DNA from: Gnomoniopsis sp. IMI 355080
Lineage: Eukaryota > Ascomycota > Sordariomycetes > Diaporthales > Gnomoniaceae
Reading direction: 5' to 3'
NCBI GenBank assembly: GCA_027946555.1
Contig: JAPEVC010000031.1
Span: 62,001-126,000 of the forward strand
Length of the DNA stretch: 64,000 nt
The translations under genes and the position numbers were made by a program. Below are positions 1-11,929 of the stretch, one piece after another (within the stretch, counting starts at the first letter, position 1; each line of letters begins with the position of its first letter). Under the pieces are notes generated by a model, which had not been told where the DNA came from, did no database searches, and saw only the letters and a program-made list of their open reading frames with translations.

Positions 1-635
1 GTGCTGTGTTCAGAGGCAGCTCAGACAACGCAAGAGGCTGACGAAGTTTCGGTTGTCCGATCAACGGAAAATGCGACGAGCGAGAGCGGTAAGTTGTGAG
101 AGCAGTTCACCTAGTCAAGCAGAAGAATCATTCGCGGCACAAGGCCCGCCTTTTCGGATCCAGGGAGGGTCAAAACATGCGGGTAGCATCATTTTGGTCG
201 CGATGCACTTTTCAGTACGGCACTGCAGAACGAAGATCAGAATGACAGAGCTTCAGGTTTTCGATCCGCCACCATGGATGTTAATGAGGTCGCAATTTAC
301 GATAAGTGAGAAATGTGAGCTTGAAATTGTCGAACTTGACTCGCCTGACCTCAAATTCTTCGCTGAGCTCTGAAATACAAGTTCTCTCGCATAGATATAC
401 TCTCGGTCTGAAGGCGACTTCTTTGAACTTGGACGTGAGAGCGGGAGCATTTTGAACCGCGGCTGTTCCAATCTTAAATCGGGCCCAACAGTGCCGCGCC
501 ATTAGGGACGGACGACCTTGAATAGTACACGTACTTGGCCTTCACAGAGATTATGTATACTTGCAAACATACGACTTTCCCATCACCAACAATCAATTTA
601 GAACCCACGATCTACTGCGATACTCGAGAAGAAAT
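1..635. other. Intergenic / left flank, no gene seen
   Basis: There are only short overlapping open frames on both strands, without family-like sequence or a splice pattern that joins them. The part next to 636 is presumably the promoter and leader of the DUF3237 gene. No repeat or RNA gene was recognised. Confidence 0.5.
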
Positions 636-1277
636 ATGGCACCGGAACAAGTCTCCTCACCGGGGAATGGTTTTGCGACAGGAGAATCGTCCATGCGCAT
701 GCCGCATCTAGAATTCATCTACCGGATCGTGGCGTTCATGGACCCGGGCTTCAGTTCCATACCAAATGTGCACAATACCGGGTTATCGCGCTTGATACTC
801 CCAATAGCAGGTGGTACAGTGCGTGGGCCCAAGATCAACGGCGAAATTGTGAGGAATAGTGGTGCTGATTGGGCACAGCGCATCAGCTCGTCCAAGGTAC
901 GTATGATCTCTCCCCTTCCGCATCCGCCTCAGAAGGCAGTGGCGCTGAAAGACGTCCAGTCCCTTACCATCCTCAACGCGCGATATACCCTGAAGACCGA
1001 CGATGGGCACTACATCTTGGTGAACGCGGTCGGGAAAGTAATAGCCGGACCAGATAGCCAAAATCAGCCGAGCGCAGCGAAAGGAGCGCCTGTGACAATG
1101 ACGCAGGACGGTGTAGAATACTTCACGCACATCACTTTCGAAGCTCCTGGCGGCAGCCCGTACGAGTGGCTGAATTCCGTTGTGGCGATTGGGGTGATGA
1201 TCATGTTCGAAGGGAAGCCAGTGATTGACTGTTACCGGTTGACAAACTTCCCAGGTCGAGGGATAGCCCATCTGTAA
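636..1277 (+). CDS. DUF3237 family protein
   Basis: The protein carries the DUF3237 pattern: an N-terminal strand around PHLEFIYRI, then a Gly/Pro-rich GGTVRGPKINGEIV segment, a GADWAQRI motif, an ARYTLKTDDGHYI strand and a C-terminal YEWLNSVVAIG strand. DUF3237 proteins form a small beta-barrel; their biochemical role is largely unknown. The first in-frame ATG is at 636; the open frame further upstream has no ATG. A probable 63-nt intron at 897-959 (GTACGT, CTGAA branch-like site, CCAG) has no stop and keeps frame. Removing it joins RISSSK to LTILNARYTL without the extra residues that do not fit the family. The spliced product is about 192 aa and the unspliced one 213 aa. The intron is inferred. 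The gene stands alone. Confidence 0.8.
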   Translation: MAPEQVSSPGNGFATGESSMRMPHLEFIYRIVAFMDPGFSSIPNVHNTGLSRLILPIAGGTVRGPKINGEIVRNSGADWAQRISSSKVRMISPLPHPPQKAVALKDVQSLTILNARYTLKTDDGHYILVNAVGKVIAGPDSQNQPSAAKGAPVTMTQDGVEYFTHITFEAPGGSPYEWLNSVVAIGVMIMFEGKPVIDCYRLTNFPGRGIAHL

Positions 1278-2221
1278 TGTTCATAGGCAGCCTATCCAAT
1301 TCAATTGCAAATACACAGAATGCCCTCGACGTCGATGGTGGAGCTTCTCAGCCTTGCCCGCTTTGCGTTATGACTCGTGGACGGAAGAGTCCCTTGGCTC
1401 GTTTGGGCGATTTGAGATGGAAGACTTAGACGAGGCTGACACTGACATTGCAGCTACCGGCCCGCAGACCTTCACACTTCGCCTGGAGACAACCGCCTTG
1501 ACAACCCCACGCACTAGCTAAGTATGCGAGTGACCGCTCAGCGGTTATATTGGGCACTGGAATCATCGAACAGGTAGATGCTTATGTCCTCGACCTCGGA
1601 TCTGGGAGACGCATATCATTCGCATCCAACGGAGCGTGATGTTTCACCCGTAACGAGGCATTACTTCTGTTCATTCCGATGGCTCCGAATGATAGGCTAC
1701 TCTCCCAAGTTCTAGGCCAATGCAAGGCGGAGTCCCCAAGACAATGCAGCAAGTGTTCCTCAGGGGCCCGTATTCGTACGTACACAGCATAGTATATCAT
1801 CCTTCTCTTTTCGGGCGTAAGCAACCCCTTGCAGGAGTCAGACGTGCCAGTCTTACCAGCTCAAATCTTGGCGTTGTTCTGAGTGGTGCCAGCCACAGTC
1901 TGACTGCCCCTAGGAGACTCATGTCCATTAGAATTAATAGACATGCTTCAGCTCTGGCCCCAGCTGCACTGTCGGGCATTCTCAAACGCCGCTTACGCTC
2001 GGCTGGTAATTGGCCAGGCATGCTTGAAGCTGACCATTGAAGGATGCTGACATTAATGAGCTACCACTCGAACGTTTCCTTGGCGTTGCGGCTGACCAGT
2101 GATAATGTGGGTGACCTGAGGCGGTCGTACACTTGTGCAGGTTTGGAATAACAAGTTTTCCCGTCGCGATATAAGGCTCCAAACTTTCGCCATTGTTCAC
2201 CTCCACCCTCGAGCAAAAGCC
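1278..2221. other. Intergenic, no gene seen
   Basis: This is the 3' flank of the DUF3237 gene and the promoter of the Cys-rich membrane protein gene. Open frames are short, mutually overlapping and not family-like. Nothing else was recognised. Confidence 0.5.
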
Positions 2222-3111
2222 ATGCATCAAGCAATTCTGCTAGGGATTGCGAGTTCGCTCCTCGCCAGATCAGTACAGGCAGCGACATGTTATACGGTCG
2301 ATAGCCAGCAATATACAGACGCCTCATTCGTGCCTTGTGACGCCGATGCGGAGACCAGTCCATGCTGTGCCAGCAACAAAGGAACGAGGTCAGACATTTG
2401 TATGTCCTCAGGCTTGTGCTATGCCCAGGACGGCCAACAACGTGGATTCATATATATGAACGGCTGTACCGACAGCACGGGTCTATCAGCAGACTGTCCA
2501 CACATATGCCCTGATGGTGTGTATTTGATTCATCTGTCTCGTGTCTACATTGTTAGCTAAACTTTCTAGCAACCACGAATTGGGGTGGCGGTTCGAAAGT
2601 GGCTTCTTGGAACGTTCTACAATGTGATAAGGGCACATACTGCTGTCGGGAAGACAGTGACACGACGAATTGTTGTAGCAACAGCACAGCAATTGTGTCA
2701 ACCGATATTGGCACACTGCTCATGCCAACTCAAACCGCCACGAGCACTGTCGGCACCGCACCAGCAGCTGCTGTAACAGTCACGGTAACCCCGGGGGCCT
2801 CCGCGGGGCAAAACAGCAGCAATAACGCAACGGGGGCGGCAACGACTTGCCCAACGGACAAGACTGGGGTGGTCGGTGGTGCCGTTGGCGGAGTCCTCGG
2901 CGCGGCTCTTATCGCATCCCTCGGGGCTTTAGTGCTCATGATGAGGCGGCGGAGAAGTGAGACGTCCTCTTCCGCGGCGGCTACGTCCACGACACACAGC
3001 CATGTATTCCTGGAGCATCACTCGAGACCAGTGCAGAACTACGACGGGTCCTACCTCCCACCGCAGGAACTCTCCAAGACGACGAAAGAGCCGCTACATG
3101 AGCTGCGTTGA
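2222..3111 (+). CDS. Cys-rich single-pass membrane protein, Mid2/receptor-like layout
   Basis: Two exons, 2222-2516 and 2570-3111, flank a 53-nt intron (GTGTGT...TTCTAG) and encode about 278 aa. The protein has a signal peptide (about residues 1-21), then a Cys-rich ectodomain with CC pairs (SPCCASNKG, GTYCC, TNCC) and the fungal GLCYAQ/CTDSTG pattern. A Ser/Thr/Ala-rich stalk follows, then one transmembrane helix (about residues 195-220, Gly/Ala/Leu-rich), RRRR and a short cytoplasmic tail. This layout is widespread in Pezizomycotina proteins of unknown function and resembles wall-stress sensors; a sensor role is inference only. The start at 2222 places the signal peptide at the N-terminus; upstream in-frame sequence lacks a better ATG. 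Splicing completes an Ala codon, giving CPD-A-TTNWGGG. Confidence 0.8.
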
Positions 3112-6100
3112 CGAAGAGTACGTGGCACAAGGACTCGACAATTTCCTGTGGTACTTTGTTGTTTCCTAGCTCACTCAGCGGTGGTCTATATGAGTCAATG
3201 CATGGAAGGATCAAGAGAAGGGAAAGCCTATGATGTTACGTGTTTAAACCCACATGATCAGACACAGGGGCGAGATAACGCAGCTTTGCCAAAAGTCTTG
3301 TCCGAGTGTTCGTATTGAGCAGGGGCTTCAGACTCCGTTGTTATCCCATTCGTCTACAAACTGCCTTTGACATCCAGTGTATATTGCTAGTATAATACAA
3401 CAACTGTCAGAAAGTTCTTGAGAAAATGACCAGCACGAGACTCCGTGTGAAGTATATTGCGACTCGAAGGTAGTAGAGTACTCAGTGGCGACGAAAGTAG
3501 AACTACTGCCTCGTAGGGGCCACGTATGCACCCCACGCCCCTTTGTGACCGCAAAAAAAAAAAAGAGAAAGAAAAAAAGAACCGTTGTCTACTCCGAACA
3601 AAGTCATCTCAGTCGAATAACCAGAGTCTCAGGTCCATTTTGGGTTGAGCTTGTCCTCTGACGGCACTGGTAAAATGTTTGTCCCCGAAAATCCTGTGTA
3701 GCGGCCTTTACACTTCTCAACAGCAGGGAGGGACTTTCGACCCGAGCGCTGTAGTCCGTGGCTCACGTCCTGTGCATCTTGCCACAATGGAGTCTTGCCC
3801 GAGATGAGACCCCAACTATCTCACCTCGGCAAACCGTGCTGAGGTCGTCAAGGGTGCCACTACAGCCTTGCTAGGCATGTTGCGTGCTCGCAGGACGACG
3901 GCCAATGGAAGTGAAGCTTCGAATCCCAGTGGCTTGGGTAGGATGCTTCCCCGGGGAAAACCCTCGAAAGTTGCGTCACCGGCGAGGCGGTGACTGGTAA
4001 GGATGGTGAACGCCAGAGCAACGGAAGGGTAGCAGTGAGGCCGGGTACAGACAGGGTATGAGGCACGGTCAGAACGATGTTCCGTGGTCGGGCGAGTAGA
4101 GGCAATCAGCAAAACACAGGACTCGGCCCAACCCTCATATCTCTTGGCGAATAGGAGGTGATCTGGTTGAAGTGAGATTGTTCGTGTAATTTATGTGCTT
4201 CGAAATCTAAATTCGAACAAGCTCAATGTACTGGGACACTGGTCTGCTCTTCGTTCTTTCTGGCTCCTTGACGCGCGTAATTCAGTGACGTGCTAGGGTA
4301 TCATTTCTAGGGGATAGAATTTGGTACAGACCTGGGGTGAATCTAGAGAAAGTCAGAAGGTTTCAACACACAGTTGAGAGTGAAAGGAGGGGGGGCCTAA
4401 AGGCTGATGAACGTCGCTTTGCTCAGAGCTGAAAGTCAATTCCAAAGCCAAAGCCTAGAACGAAGCCAGTGTTGCCATGGGCGCCGTCGAAATCTTGGTA
4501 GCTAGAGATACTTTGGTAAAGCCTACGCGCGGACGGATCGAGCAGTACAAGCTTTTCCATTAGAATGTTGATATTCCAGTGATATCCCATAGAGCGATCC
4601 GTCCTGTAGTTTAGACTCTCGTCCCGCCGGCGCGGTGCCTCGCATGTGTCACGTCCTGAGCAGTGTTCAATCTGAGACAAGACGGAAGTCATATATGCGT
4701 CTACTTTCTGACGTGACACAGCCTTATCAGGACGAAAAAGAATGGGAGCAGAAGCAGCAAAAACCCAATTACGAGGGCCCTGCGCTCGCTCGATCTGTAG
4801 GACTCAGGGACCATCCTATATTGGCACCAAGCTAACTACCCGAGTAGCCAACAAGACTAGCAGCCTACCTAAATCGTCCATTTGCTCTGCGAGCCGGCAC
4901 TCGTTGAACGACCCGTTGTCGAGGCCCTTAGGCTCTGCCCCAAAGAGGATGTCTGCATCAGAGATTCTGTGCGCATCTGGCCATTTTCGGGGTCCGGTGA
5001 TGAACACTCGACAGATTCCTTGACTGATCAGACGGGGGCCGGCCGAGTCAAGAGGGGATGGTTACTTTTGCGTCGGCCTTGATGGGGCCGTGGAGCCATG
5101 CAATCAATGCATGCAATGAATGCATAGAAGCTTTCCGGCCAGCCGCGGTAGTACTGCAGGCGGAGCCCCGAAGGAAACTGAGTCGTGGTGTGCAGATCTG
5201 AACCTGCACGTAGCAACTTACACACCACAGGCTGCAAAGTATGTGTCTAGTAACTTCACACACTTGATGCTTGCGGAACGCTTCAACGCACACACACACA
5301 CAGAGAGAGAGATAGTGTGTTCATCTTCAGGTCTTTGAAAGACAAATGTATGGCTCGAGAAAATCATAGTCAATGTCTCGTCAGAGAGAACACACTTGCG
5401 CGTCACTTCCTGTAATGGAACATTGTACTACCTATCTAGGTAGGTTGGTAGGTATAGACAGACGTTGTGTTCAGATGAAAACACAGACATGCTTTTATTA
5501 TCCCGTCTCGGACGGCTTCAGTACAGTTATTTGGCAGGTGAGACACTCGATATGTAAGATACCATTAAAGCAGTCCAGACAGCCAACAGATTTGGAGTAA
5601 CGAGTGATCCCACTTGCTTGTATGGATGTGAAGGCGATTGTGTCTCACACACCATCTTTTGGCATTAGCGCTCGTCTAAAATTGATCGTGATGGGCATCT
5701 TGTTGGCAAAGCCACTGGATGGAACGGGATTCGAAAACGAACTGGCCTGTTCTGCAGCCAGTCAGCCGTGTGGCAACCCACTACTATGTAGGGCCCACAG
5801 ACAACAGGTGCGTTTGAGCTGATTGTGGTGAAGATTGTCCCCCTGCTGCAACCCTTTGACACACAGTAGCTTTTCGCTTCCCGTCGATAATCAAAAGAAG
5901 CGATGCCAGGACCAACCAGAAATGCCTGACATGTCGTCGATCGGCTGGGGAGCCCAGTCGGCTAACGGAGCACGAGATCAGTCCCCAAGATAGAGCGTTT
6001 GTTCCAAGCGCGACCCTGAAGGAATAACAAAATGGACCAATTGCCGACCCTCCACGGCTTGGCGGCAATGGAATCGTGTACTATGATGGTGTACTCTTGA

Positions 6101-7884
6101 TTTGATCGACAGTTGCAAGACAACGGCGATAAAGCATATACCGATTTTCCTTTGGTCTCTCCATAGTAAAGGAGCGTATAATTTGCAAGCTAGACAACGT
6201 CGTTCGTTATAGGCCCTGGTTCTATAGGGTGGACCTGTGTGGCCCGTGGTTCATCGACCGTGATACCTATATTCGACACGGTAGAAGATTGCGTGTGTGG
6301 CCAGCAGTGATCTTCAGGGTTGGCGGAACAGACGGACAAAGAAAACGTAAGGGGCTATGACGAAAACGAACAGCATATCTGGAGATCTCCCAGAGCTGTT
6401 GGGAGAGACATGTCCGGCCCCTAGGTGGATGAAGTAGGCAAGATCTGAGAGGGTAAGGGTAGGGATAGCCCGGCCACTTACCCCGCAAAGTTGCATCCCA
6501 AGCATTCTGAATGCCGTGTGCCCGTTTGGCAAAAGGTTAGAACTACGCTAGCCCTGCATTAGAGCTAGCGCGGCTTCCCCAGATTACTGCGTAGCACACA
6601 GACAGGCCCTACTATTGGCCACTGCAACGTCAGACCTTGGGGGCGACTGCTGACCCGCAGGCAGGTAACATGGAGGAAGCAGCGAAGGAAGGTATCGATT
6701 TTGTTCTGCCATATTTCTCGTTTTCCACGAGACCTCACTACTGCACGCACACAAAGCTTCCTCCCTCTTTCCCATACCTCACAGCACATTCCTTTACATA
6801 CCCCAACTTCAAGAGAACCAACATCACTTCAAGATTCTTCCACTCAGCGAGCCCGCTTAAAATTGCCACCTCGTTGTTGTTGCGGGTTTGCCTTGGCATG
6901 GACTGTCTCTGATTCAAGTCAACTGTCTCCGTTCTTCGGACTGTGCAACATCACCATTGATAAAGTGCCAGCGGACACCCCAGTCCAACTACTTGTTGTC
7001 CCCCCGCAGTCTTCATCATTCTACTCCATCTCCATCTCAAAGGCAGCCAAAAAGAAGGAAAGAGTCGTGCTGGAAAGCTCGAGAGTCAATACCGCTGCTC
7101 TGCAGTCTCCACCAATGCACATTACTGGAGCAACACCCACTTTTCGCCGCCGTCTGACTTGACTCTTTCATTGTCGGCATTGCAAAGCCAAGCCCACGTT
7201 GCAGAAGTCGTTGGCTTTCACAAGCAAGTCTCTCAGAAACAGCAAATCGAGCACAAATCAGAGACAAAACGGCTCTGGATCGCGCCATTGAACACGGCTC
7301 AGCGCTATCAACAGGGCCAAATTGGATTGGAACGGTTTCGTCTGGGCAGATTCTCATTGCCGATCAGCTGATCAAGCTTGAATATCCGGCTCACTCTGCA
7401 CTCCCTCCTGCGTGCACACCCTCTTGTGCCCACCCAAGGAACAAAGAAAAAGCAAGGCCACTCACTTACTTGGCTTGTCGGAGCATTCCTAGCCCACTTT
7501 GATTAGTCTCATAGAGACATCGGCACCCCCTTGGTCAACATCCACCACCACACAGTACAAAGCCCACTAGGTTCCCCTATTTGTCGTCCTTCCAGGCCGT
7601 TGATCCTGTCTTTTCGACACTGTCCTGCACTGCAACGGATTACGCCTTGGCTCGTGTTGGGCCAGTTTCCATATCAGTACACCTCAGCAACTTGACGTTT
7701 CACTCTCCACTCACTCTGCTTCCGACGTCGCACATCCCTACAGGTCTCGAACCATATCTCAGAGCATCATACCAGACAATCGTCCGATTGCTATTTTACT
7801 CTACTCATCCCCGCACATCGTGTGCCTCTTATCCTGTTGATATAAAGATTCGTCCCGAGCTGCCCGGCTCACTTTGCCTTCACC
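3112..7884. other. Long gene-poor region (4.8 kb)
   Basis: No convincing gene was found on either strand. It contains an A12 tract near 3553-3564, an A/G-rich stretch behind it and a (CA)7-(GA) microsatellite at 5289-5312. TAGGTAGG-type near-palindromes lie around 5430-5455. From about 6700 to 7884 the plus strand becomes pyrimidine-rich, as is usual for a fungal promoter and long leader, and leads into the gene at 7885. Small open frames (for example 4423-4719 minus) look random to me. Confidence 0.5.
5289..5312. repeat. (CA)7-(GA)n microsatellite
   Basis: A run of seven CA units (5289-5302) is followed directly by GA units. It lies in intergenic DNA. Confidence 0.9.
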
Positions 7885-8859
7885 ATGTCTTCAGACAACT
7901 CCAACAACAACAATACCAACAAGCCTCCTTCGCCCCAACCCGCAGACATGCAGCGCAACCGCCGTGGCTCCGTCACCTCCAATGCTTTCTCTCAGCTATT
8001 TCAGCGGAGTAGCTCCATCGCTGGTACTCCCGTCATGCCAAACGCCGTCACCACTGCTGCCATTCACGAGCAGCGCCGAAGGCTTTCTTTGTCGACGACC
8101 ACCCTCGGTATAACCGGCACTTCGCCAAACAGTGCCACCGGCCTTGCTCGCCGTGCCAGCACATCCACCAACTCCGACTTTGATGAGAATGCTATTGAGG
8201 AAGACGATTCTCCCACATCCTCACGTACCGCCCCTGTCACTCCCTTCCACCACCGTATGAGCTTTGGTGCCGCCGCGATGCGTCGCCCCACTGTCAATAG
8301 CCCTGGTACAGCCAATGGTATGCTTTCAGTCCAGTCTCCTTCCACCGCCGCTGCGCCTCTTGAGCAGTATGGGGGCACTAATGCCGTGCCCTCTGACCCT
8401 CCCGAGGCCGTCCCTTCTGCCTCTGCGCCGTCCTGGAAGCTACTGTCTTCCACTACGACACAGAATCAGGCACAGCCAAGCAATACAGGCACCAGCACTA
8501 CTACTGCTTCTGCTGCAGCTGCAGCCTCTCGTACCCGTCCTAGAGCAGCTTCTGACTTACATTCCGCTACTCGTTCAGACCAGGGATTCAACTGGTCGGA
8601 ACAGCTTAGATCTCGTGCTGAGAGCACCGTCGCGTCGGGCTCTCGCCCCTCATTCTCTTTCGGCTCGGGCCTCACTGGTTCACCGCCTCGTCCCGCTGCC
8701 GTCTCACCTCCCAATACTCATGACCGTGCCAGGTCTGTATCTGAGATGCCTGCGCCTCCTGCTCAGACTCCCAAGCCTCGATCACCTCCGCGGGACACCC
8801 GCCCCAAGCCTGATCACTTTCAGGAGCGGATTCTCAAGGGCGACTTCTACATGGATTGA
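7885..8859 (+). CDS. Low-complexity Ser/Pro/Ala-rich protein with conserved-looking C-terminus
   Basis: A single-exon gene of 324 aa with ATG in CACCATGTCT context. The N-terminus is Asn-rich (SSDNSNNNNTNK), followed by basic-Ser motifs (RRGSVTS, RRRLSLST) that look like kinase sites, then long Ser/Thr/Ala/Pro-rich disordered sequence. Short ordered-looking islands are SWKLLS, NWSEQLRSRAES and a C-terminal FQERILKGDFYMD. I recognise no Pfam-type domain. A protein that is disordered except for a short aromatic C-terminal motif suggests a regulatory phosphoprotein or a docking peptide, but this is inference. The leader upstream is long and pyrimidine-rich, and a TATAAAG lies about 45 nt before the ATG. 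I am confident it is coding, but not about its function. Confidence 0.75.
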   Translation: MSSDNSNNNNTNKPPSPQPADMQRNRRGSVTSNAFSQLFQRSSSIAGTPVMPNAVTTAAIHEQRRRLSLSTTTLGITGTSPNSATGLARRASTSTNSDFDENAIEEDDSPTSSRTAPVTPFHHRMSFGAAAMRRPTVNSPGTANGMLSVQSPSTAAAPLEQYGGTNAVPSDPPEAVPSASAPSWKLLSSTTTQNQAQPSNTGTSTTTASAAAAASRTRPRAASDLHSATRSDQGFNWSEQLRSRAESTVASGSRPSFSFGSGLTGSPPRPAAVSPPNTHDRARSVSEMPAPPAQTPKPRSPPRDTRPKPDHFQERILKGDFYMD

Positions 8860-10448
8860 AGCCATTGATACTAAATGATACGATGGGAAGACTTGCACAA
8901 TCACTACGGAGCCCTGAAGATTTCAGATTACGGCGTTCAAACGCCGAAGGCGTTCGGAAAGAGCTAAGGAAATTGATACGTCCCCACAAAGAGACCGACA
9001 GACTGCACCGCGGCGGAGTGTTTGGGAAGCATAGCATGGTCATGGCTGGACAACTGTGATATGAGTATCCTGGCATTACAACGTCTTAAGTTACGATCTC
9101 ATGAGCATGTATGACCATTTCACTTGCATAGGACGGACACGGACACTCATCACATCCACGGACGAGGAAGTAGGTGGACTGTGAAAGCATAAGGGAACGA
9201 TTGGCGTTAATGACAGCAAGGGAAGTCATTTACTGTAACCGGCGTTGGCGGTACTGTCATGGAGGCAAAACGGAGTCTTGAGGGCCAGTCAAAATGGTGC
9301 GGGAGGAGACTGAGTGGTATTCTGAAGGCATGTCAATTGATTTGGATGGCTCAGGAACATGGTGTACCAAAACTTTGGATGGGACGGAATGTGTTTACAT
9401 ACTGATGTCTGAGGTCAAGCGGGGAACGTTACCGGGAAACGGTTACCAAACAAACCTTTGGGAGGGGATTCTTACGGCGTTTCGGTCCCCATAACAGATT
9501 GGCAAACGGCTTATTGAACGGGCGTGTTCAAGCTGCAAATGAACATTACGATATTGAGAACCAAACATACTCCAGACAACTTTGCTAGTGACATGTGACC
9601 AAGAACATACAGTCAGTCATGTTTTTTTATGTTGTGAAGTTGGCTGTGTCCGGGGCGTTTCCCGTAGGCCAGTCGATCTAGGTAGAGTACCCGTTCGGAG
9701 AACATCTGCCCGGGCACAATCCCACTGACCAGATTGCTAGACATGAAACCAGCGCAGTTCTCGTATTGCTTCATGCTCATTCTATTTACGGAACAGCAAG
9801 GTTCATGTGTGCAGCCTTTGGATGTCAGCCCGTCAGTCCAGGCTTGATACTCTTGCGAGAGCAAAATAACAAACGCTAGATGGTTCGAAGGAGTGAGGAC
9901 CATACGCAGGTAAAGCAGGCGACGCGTCTCTGTCAATACATGAATTGATATTAAGTTTAAGTATTGCATACTTCAGCTGACACACTCAACAAAAGTAAGC
10001 TCAATATCTATCACGACAAAGTCAACCCCCTTAATGTTGCTGATCGTTCAAACGCTTGAGCAGGACCCCTGAAGGGGCCGCTTGTGATAGTCTCTCTCTC
10101 TGCTCGTGCTCTGCACGGGTGCGTAAAGTGCAGTCAAGACTGACCAGAGACTTCTGCACGTTGCTTAGAAACAGCCGGGAAGTCACCATCTGTCTTGATG
10201 CTCTCTGCCTTTATCTAAACATGAGGAAAGAGAGCTGGGCCCAAGCTTCCGACTAGGGTACCGCATCCATCGAAAAATCGGATGCACAATTCAGGGTGCT
10301 CGCGAGCAACGCGACTGCTCCTAGACCTCATTGAATTATTCCCAACCAGTTCTTCTGCCAAATGTGACAGATGAGGGGCTGATGCTGTGGTTGTGACTGT
10401 CGTAGCTGGACAGATCCTTGAAGAATTCGACTTGAGGACCACCATCGC
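8860..10448. other. Intergenic, no gene seen
   Basis: This is the 3' flank of the low-complexity gene and the 3' flank of PXR1 (convergent). A 118-codon minus-strand frame at 9613-9969 has no recognisable features. Nothing else was seen. Confidence 0.5.
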
Positions 10449-11570
10449 TCATGTCTTGATCATAAAGATCTATGAAAAAGTCAGTTAAGGTCTTACGCAT
10501 GACATTCGCGAGATAGTATCTTACCTGGTTCAAGGCTGCTTGGTCCATCACAGCAGCTCTCTTCTGGGCTATGAATCTTTGACGGGCAAGATGTCGGTGT
10601 GGTATTGGTGTTGCGTTGCCACTGGCAATAGGCGTCGACACGACTGATGACTCGATGGAGTTGGCCTCGTCGTCCTTTTCTGATTTTCTCTTCTTTTTCT
10701 TAGACAGCGAATCTGGAGCATCAGCAGCCTCCTCTTTCGACTTGTTGCGCTTCTCCTTCTTGTCCTTTTTCGCTTTCTTCCGTGACGAGGCGTCCGTTTC
10801 GTCGGTCTTGCCCTCTTCTGGTTCGGCATTTGATTCGTTCGAGTCATCTTTCAAGGCCCTTTCCCTCCTTCTCTTCTCCTTCTTTTCTCTGCGTTTCGCT
10901 TTCGAGTCATCTTCTGTGTCTTCTGTCTTCGATTTCTTTGAAAGCTTCTCCTCCGACGCCGTGCCGTCTTCTGCCTCAGCTTTCCGCTTCTTGCTCTTCT
11001 TCTCCTTCTTGCCCTCTGCTGCTGTATTCTTGCTGTCCTCGGCCTCTTTCTCCCGCTTCAGCTCATCTGCTAAAGCCTGGACCTTGTCTCCAACAAGATA
11101 GCCTGCAAATACAAAGCGTACCGTGCCCAACTTGCGATGCAGATATTTGTTGACCTTGGCCTCTTCCCGCTTCTTCCTCGCCTCATCCAGGCTCTCCTCG
11201 CTCTTGCCGTTCAACCGGCCCAGCAGCTCCTGAAAAGCGTCCAGTCCAACGCACTCGTCTCCCTGATTGCGCTTGGCGCCCAGGCCCATGTTGTCATCCT
11301 TAAGCACGGCGCGGATGTGGCTGGCGTTTGCGGCGCCGTAGTACTCGCTGTGAGAGGCGTCCTTTGCGCCCAGGTAATCGCCGGGTGCCCAGCCTTGCGA
11401 TCGCATGATCTTGTGTCCGAAAGTATCGGTGTTGCGCGACCAGGCATTGTTGTTTGGGTCTTTGGCCCATTTCTTCTTGCTGGATAGGGAGAGGGTATTA
11501 GCATGATGGATTCGGATTTGTGGCTTTGTTAGAGCGAGAGGTATTACTTTTTGGCCCCGGCGAGACCCAT
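10449..11570 (-). CDS. PXR1: G-patch protein PXR1/GNO1 (PinX1 homologue)
   Basis: Nucleolar G-patch factor. In yeast it acts in rRNA and snoRNA maturation with the helicase Prp43, and it inhibits telomerase. Three exons: 11548-11570 (23 nt), 10525-11479 and 10449-10469 (21 nt), with introns of 68 and 55 nt; 332 aa. Splicing restores both family ends. The N-terminus becomes MGLAGAKNKKKWAKDPNN, like MGLAxxKNKxK in PXR1, and the C-terminus becomes MDQAALNQ-IFMIKT. The G-patch lies at about residues 25-72 (SQGWAPGDYLG, NMGLGAK), followed by ELLGRLNGKSE, then a long Lys/Glu nucleolar tail (KKEKKSKKRK). The single open frame in the genomic sequence reads through both introns and has wrong ends. It is divergent from the coiled-coil gene at 11930 across about 360 bp. 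Confidence 0.93.
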
Positions 11571-11929
11571 GTTGACTGTCGAATATATGTCGTGCGCGAG
11601 AAGGGTGTGGTCGCAAGGGTTTACGTGGAAAGGTGCACTATGTAAGGCGAGACTGGAAGTTGGCGGTCGTGACTATGGTTGAAATCTCGAAAAATTTCGC
11701 GGGGAGAATTGGCCCAAGGGACCTGGACCCGCTTGTCATGTCCACCATGTTAGCGGCCTGACCCCTGTCCGCTACCCGTCTCTTCACATGTGAGCCGGGG
11801 AGGATCTTTTGGCTACAAAAAACGAACACCAAGAACAAAAAACAGATATCTAAAAACTAAGGTTTACAACTCTCGAGATTCGTATTTTACAATCAGCAAA
11901 GAACCTGCAAAGTTCCAAAGAATCTAAAA
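11571..11929. promoter_or_regulatory. Bidirectional promoter region between PXR1 and the coiled-coil gene
   Basis: 359 bp separates the two divergent start codons. It must contain both promoters. I did not identify individual factor sites. Confidence 0.6.

Noticed and set aside
561..635. Upstream extension of the DUF3237 frame
   Set aside because: The extension starts at TTG and has no ATG. The first ATG at 636 gives a normal N-terminus.
3800..3960. tRNA-like B box (CTTCGAATCCC near 3915)
   Set aside because: No matching A box or cloverleaf stems could be found around it. No other tRNA candidate was seen in the window.
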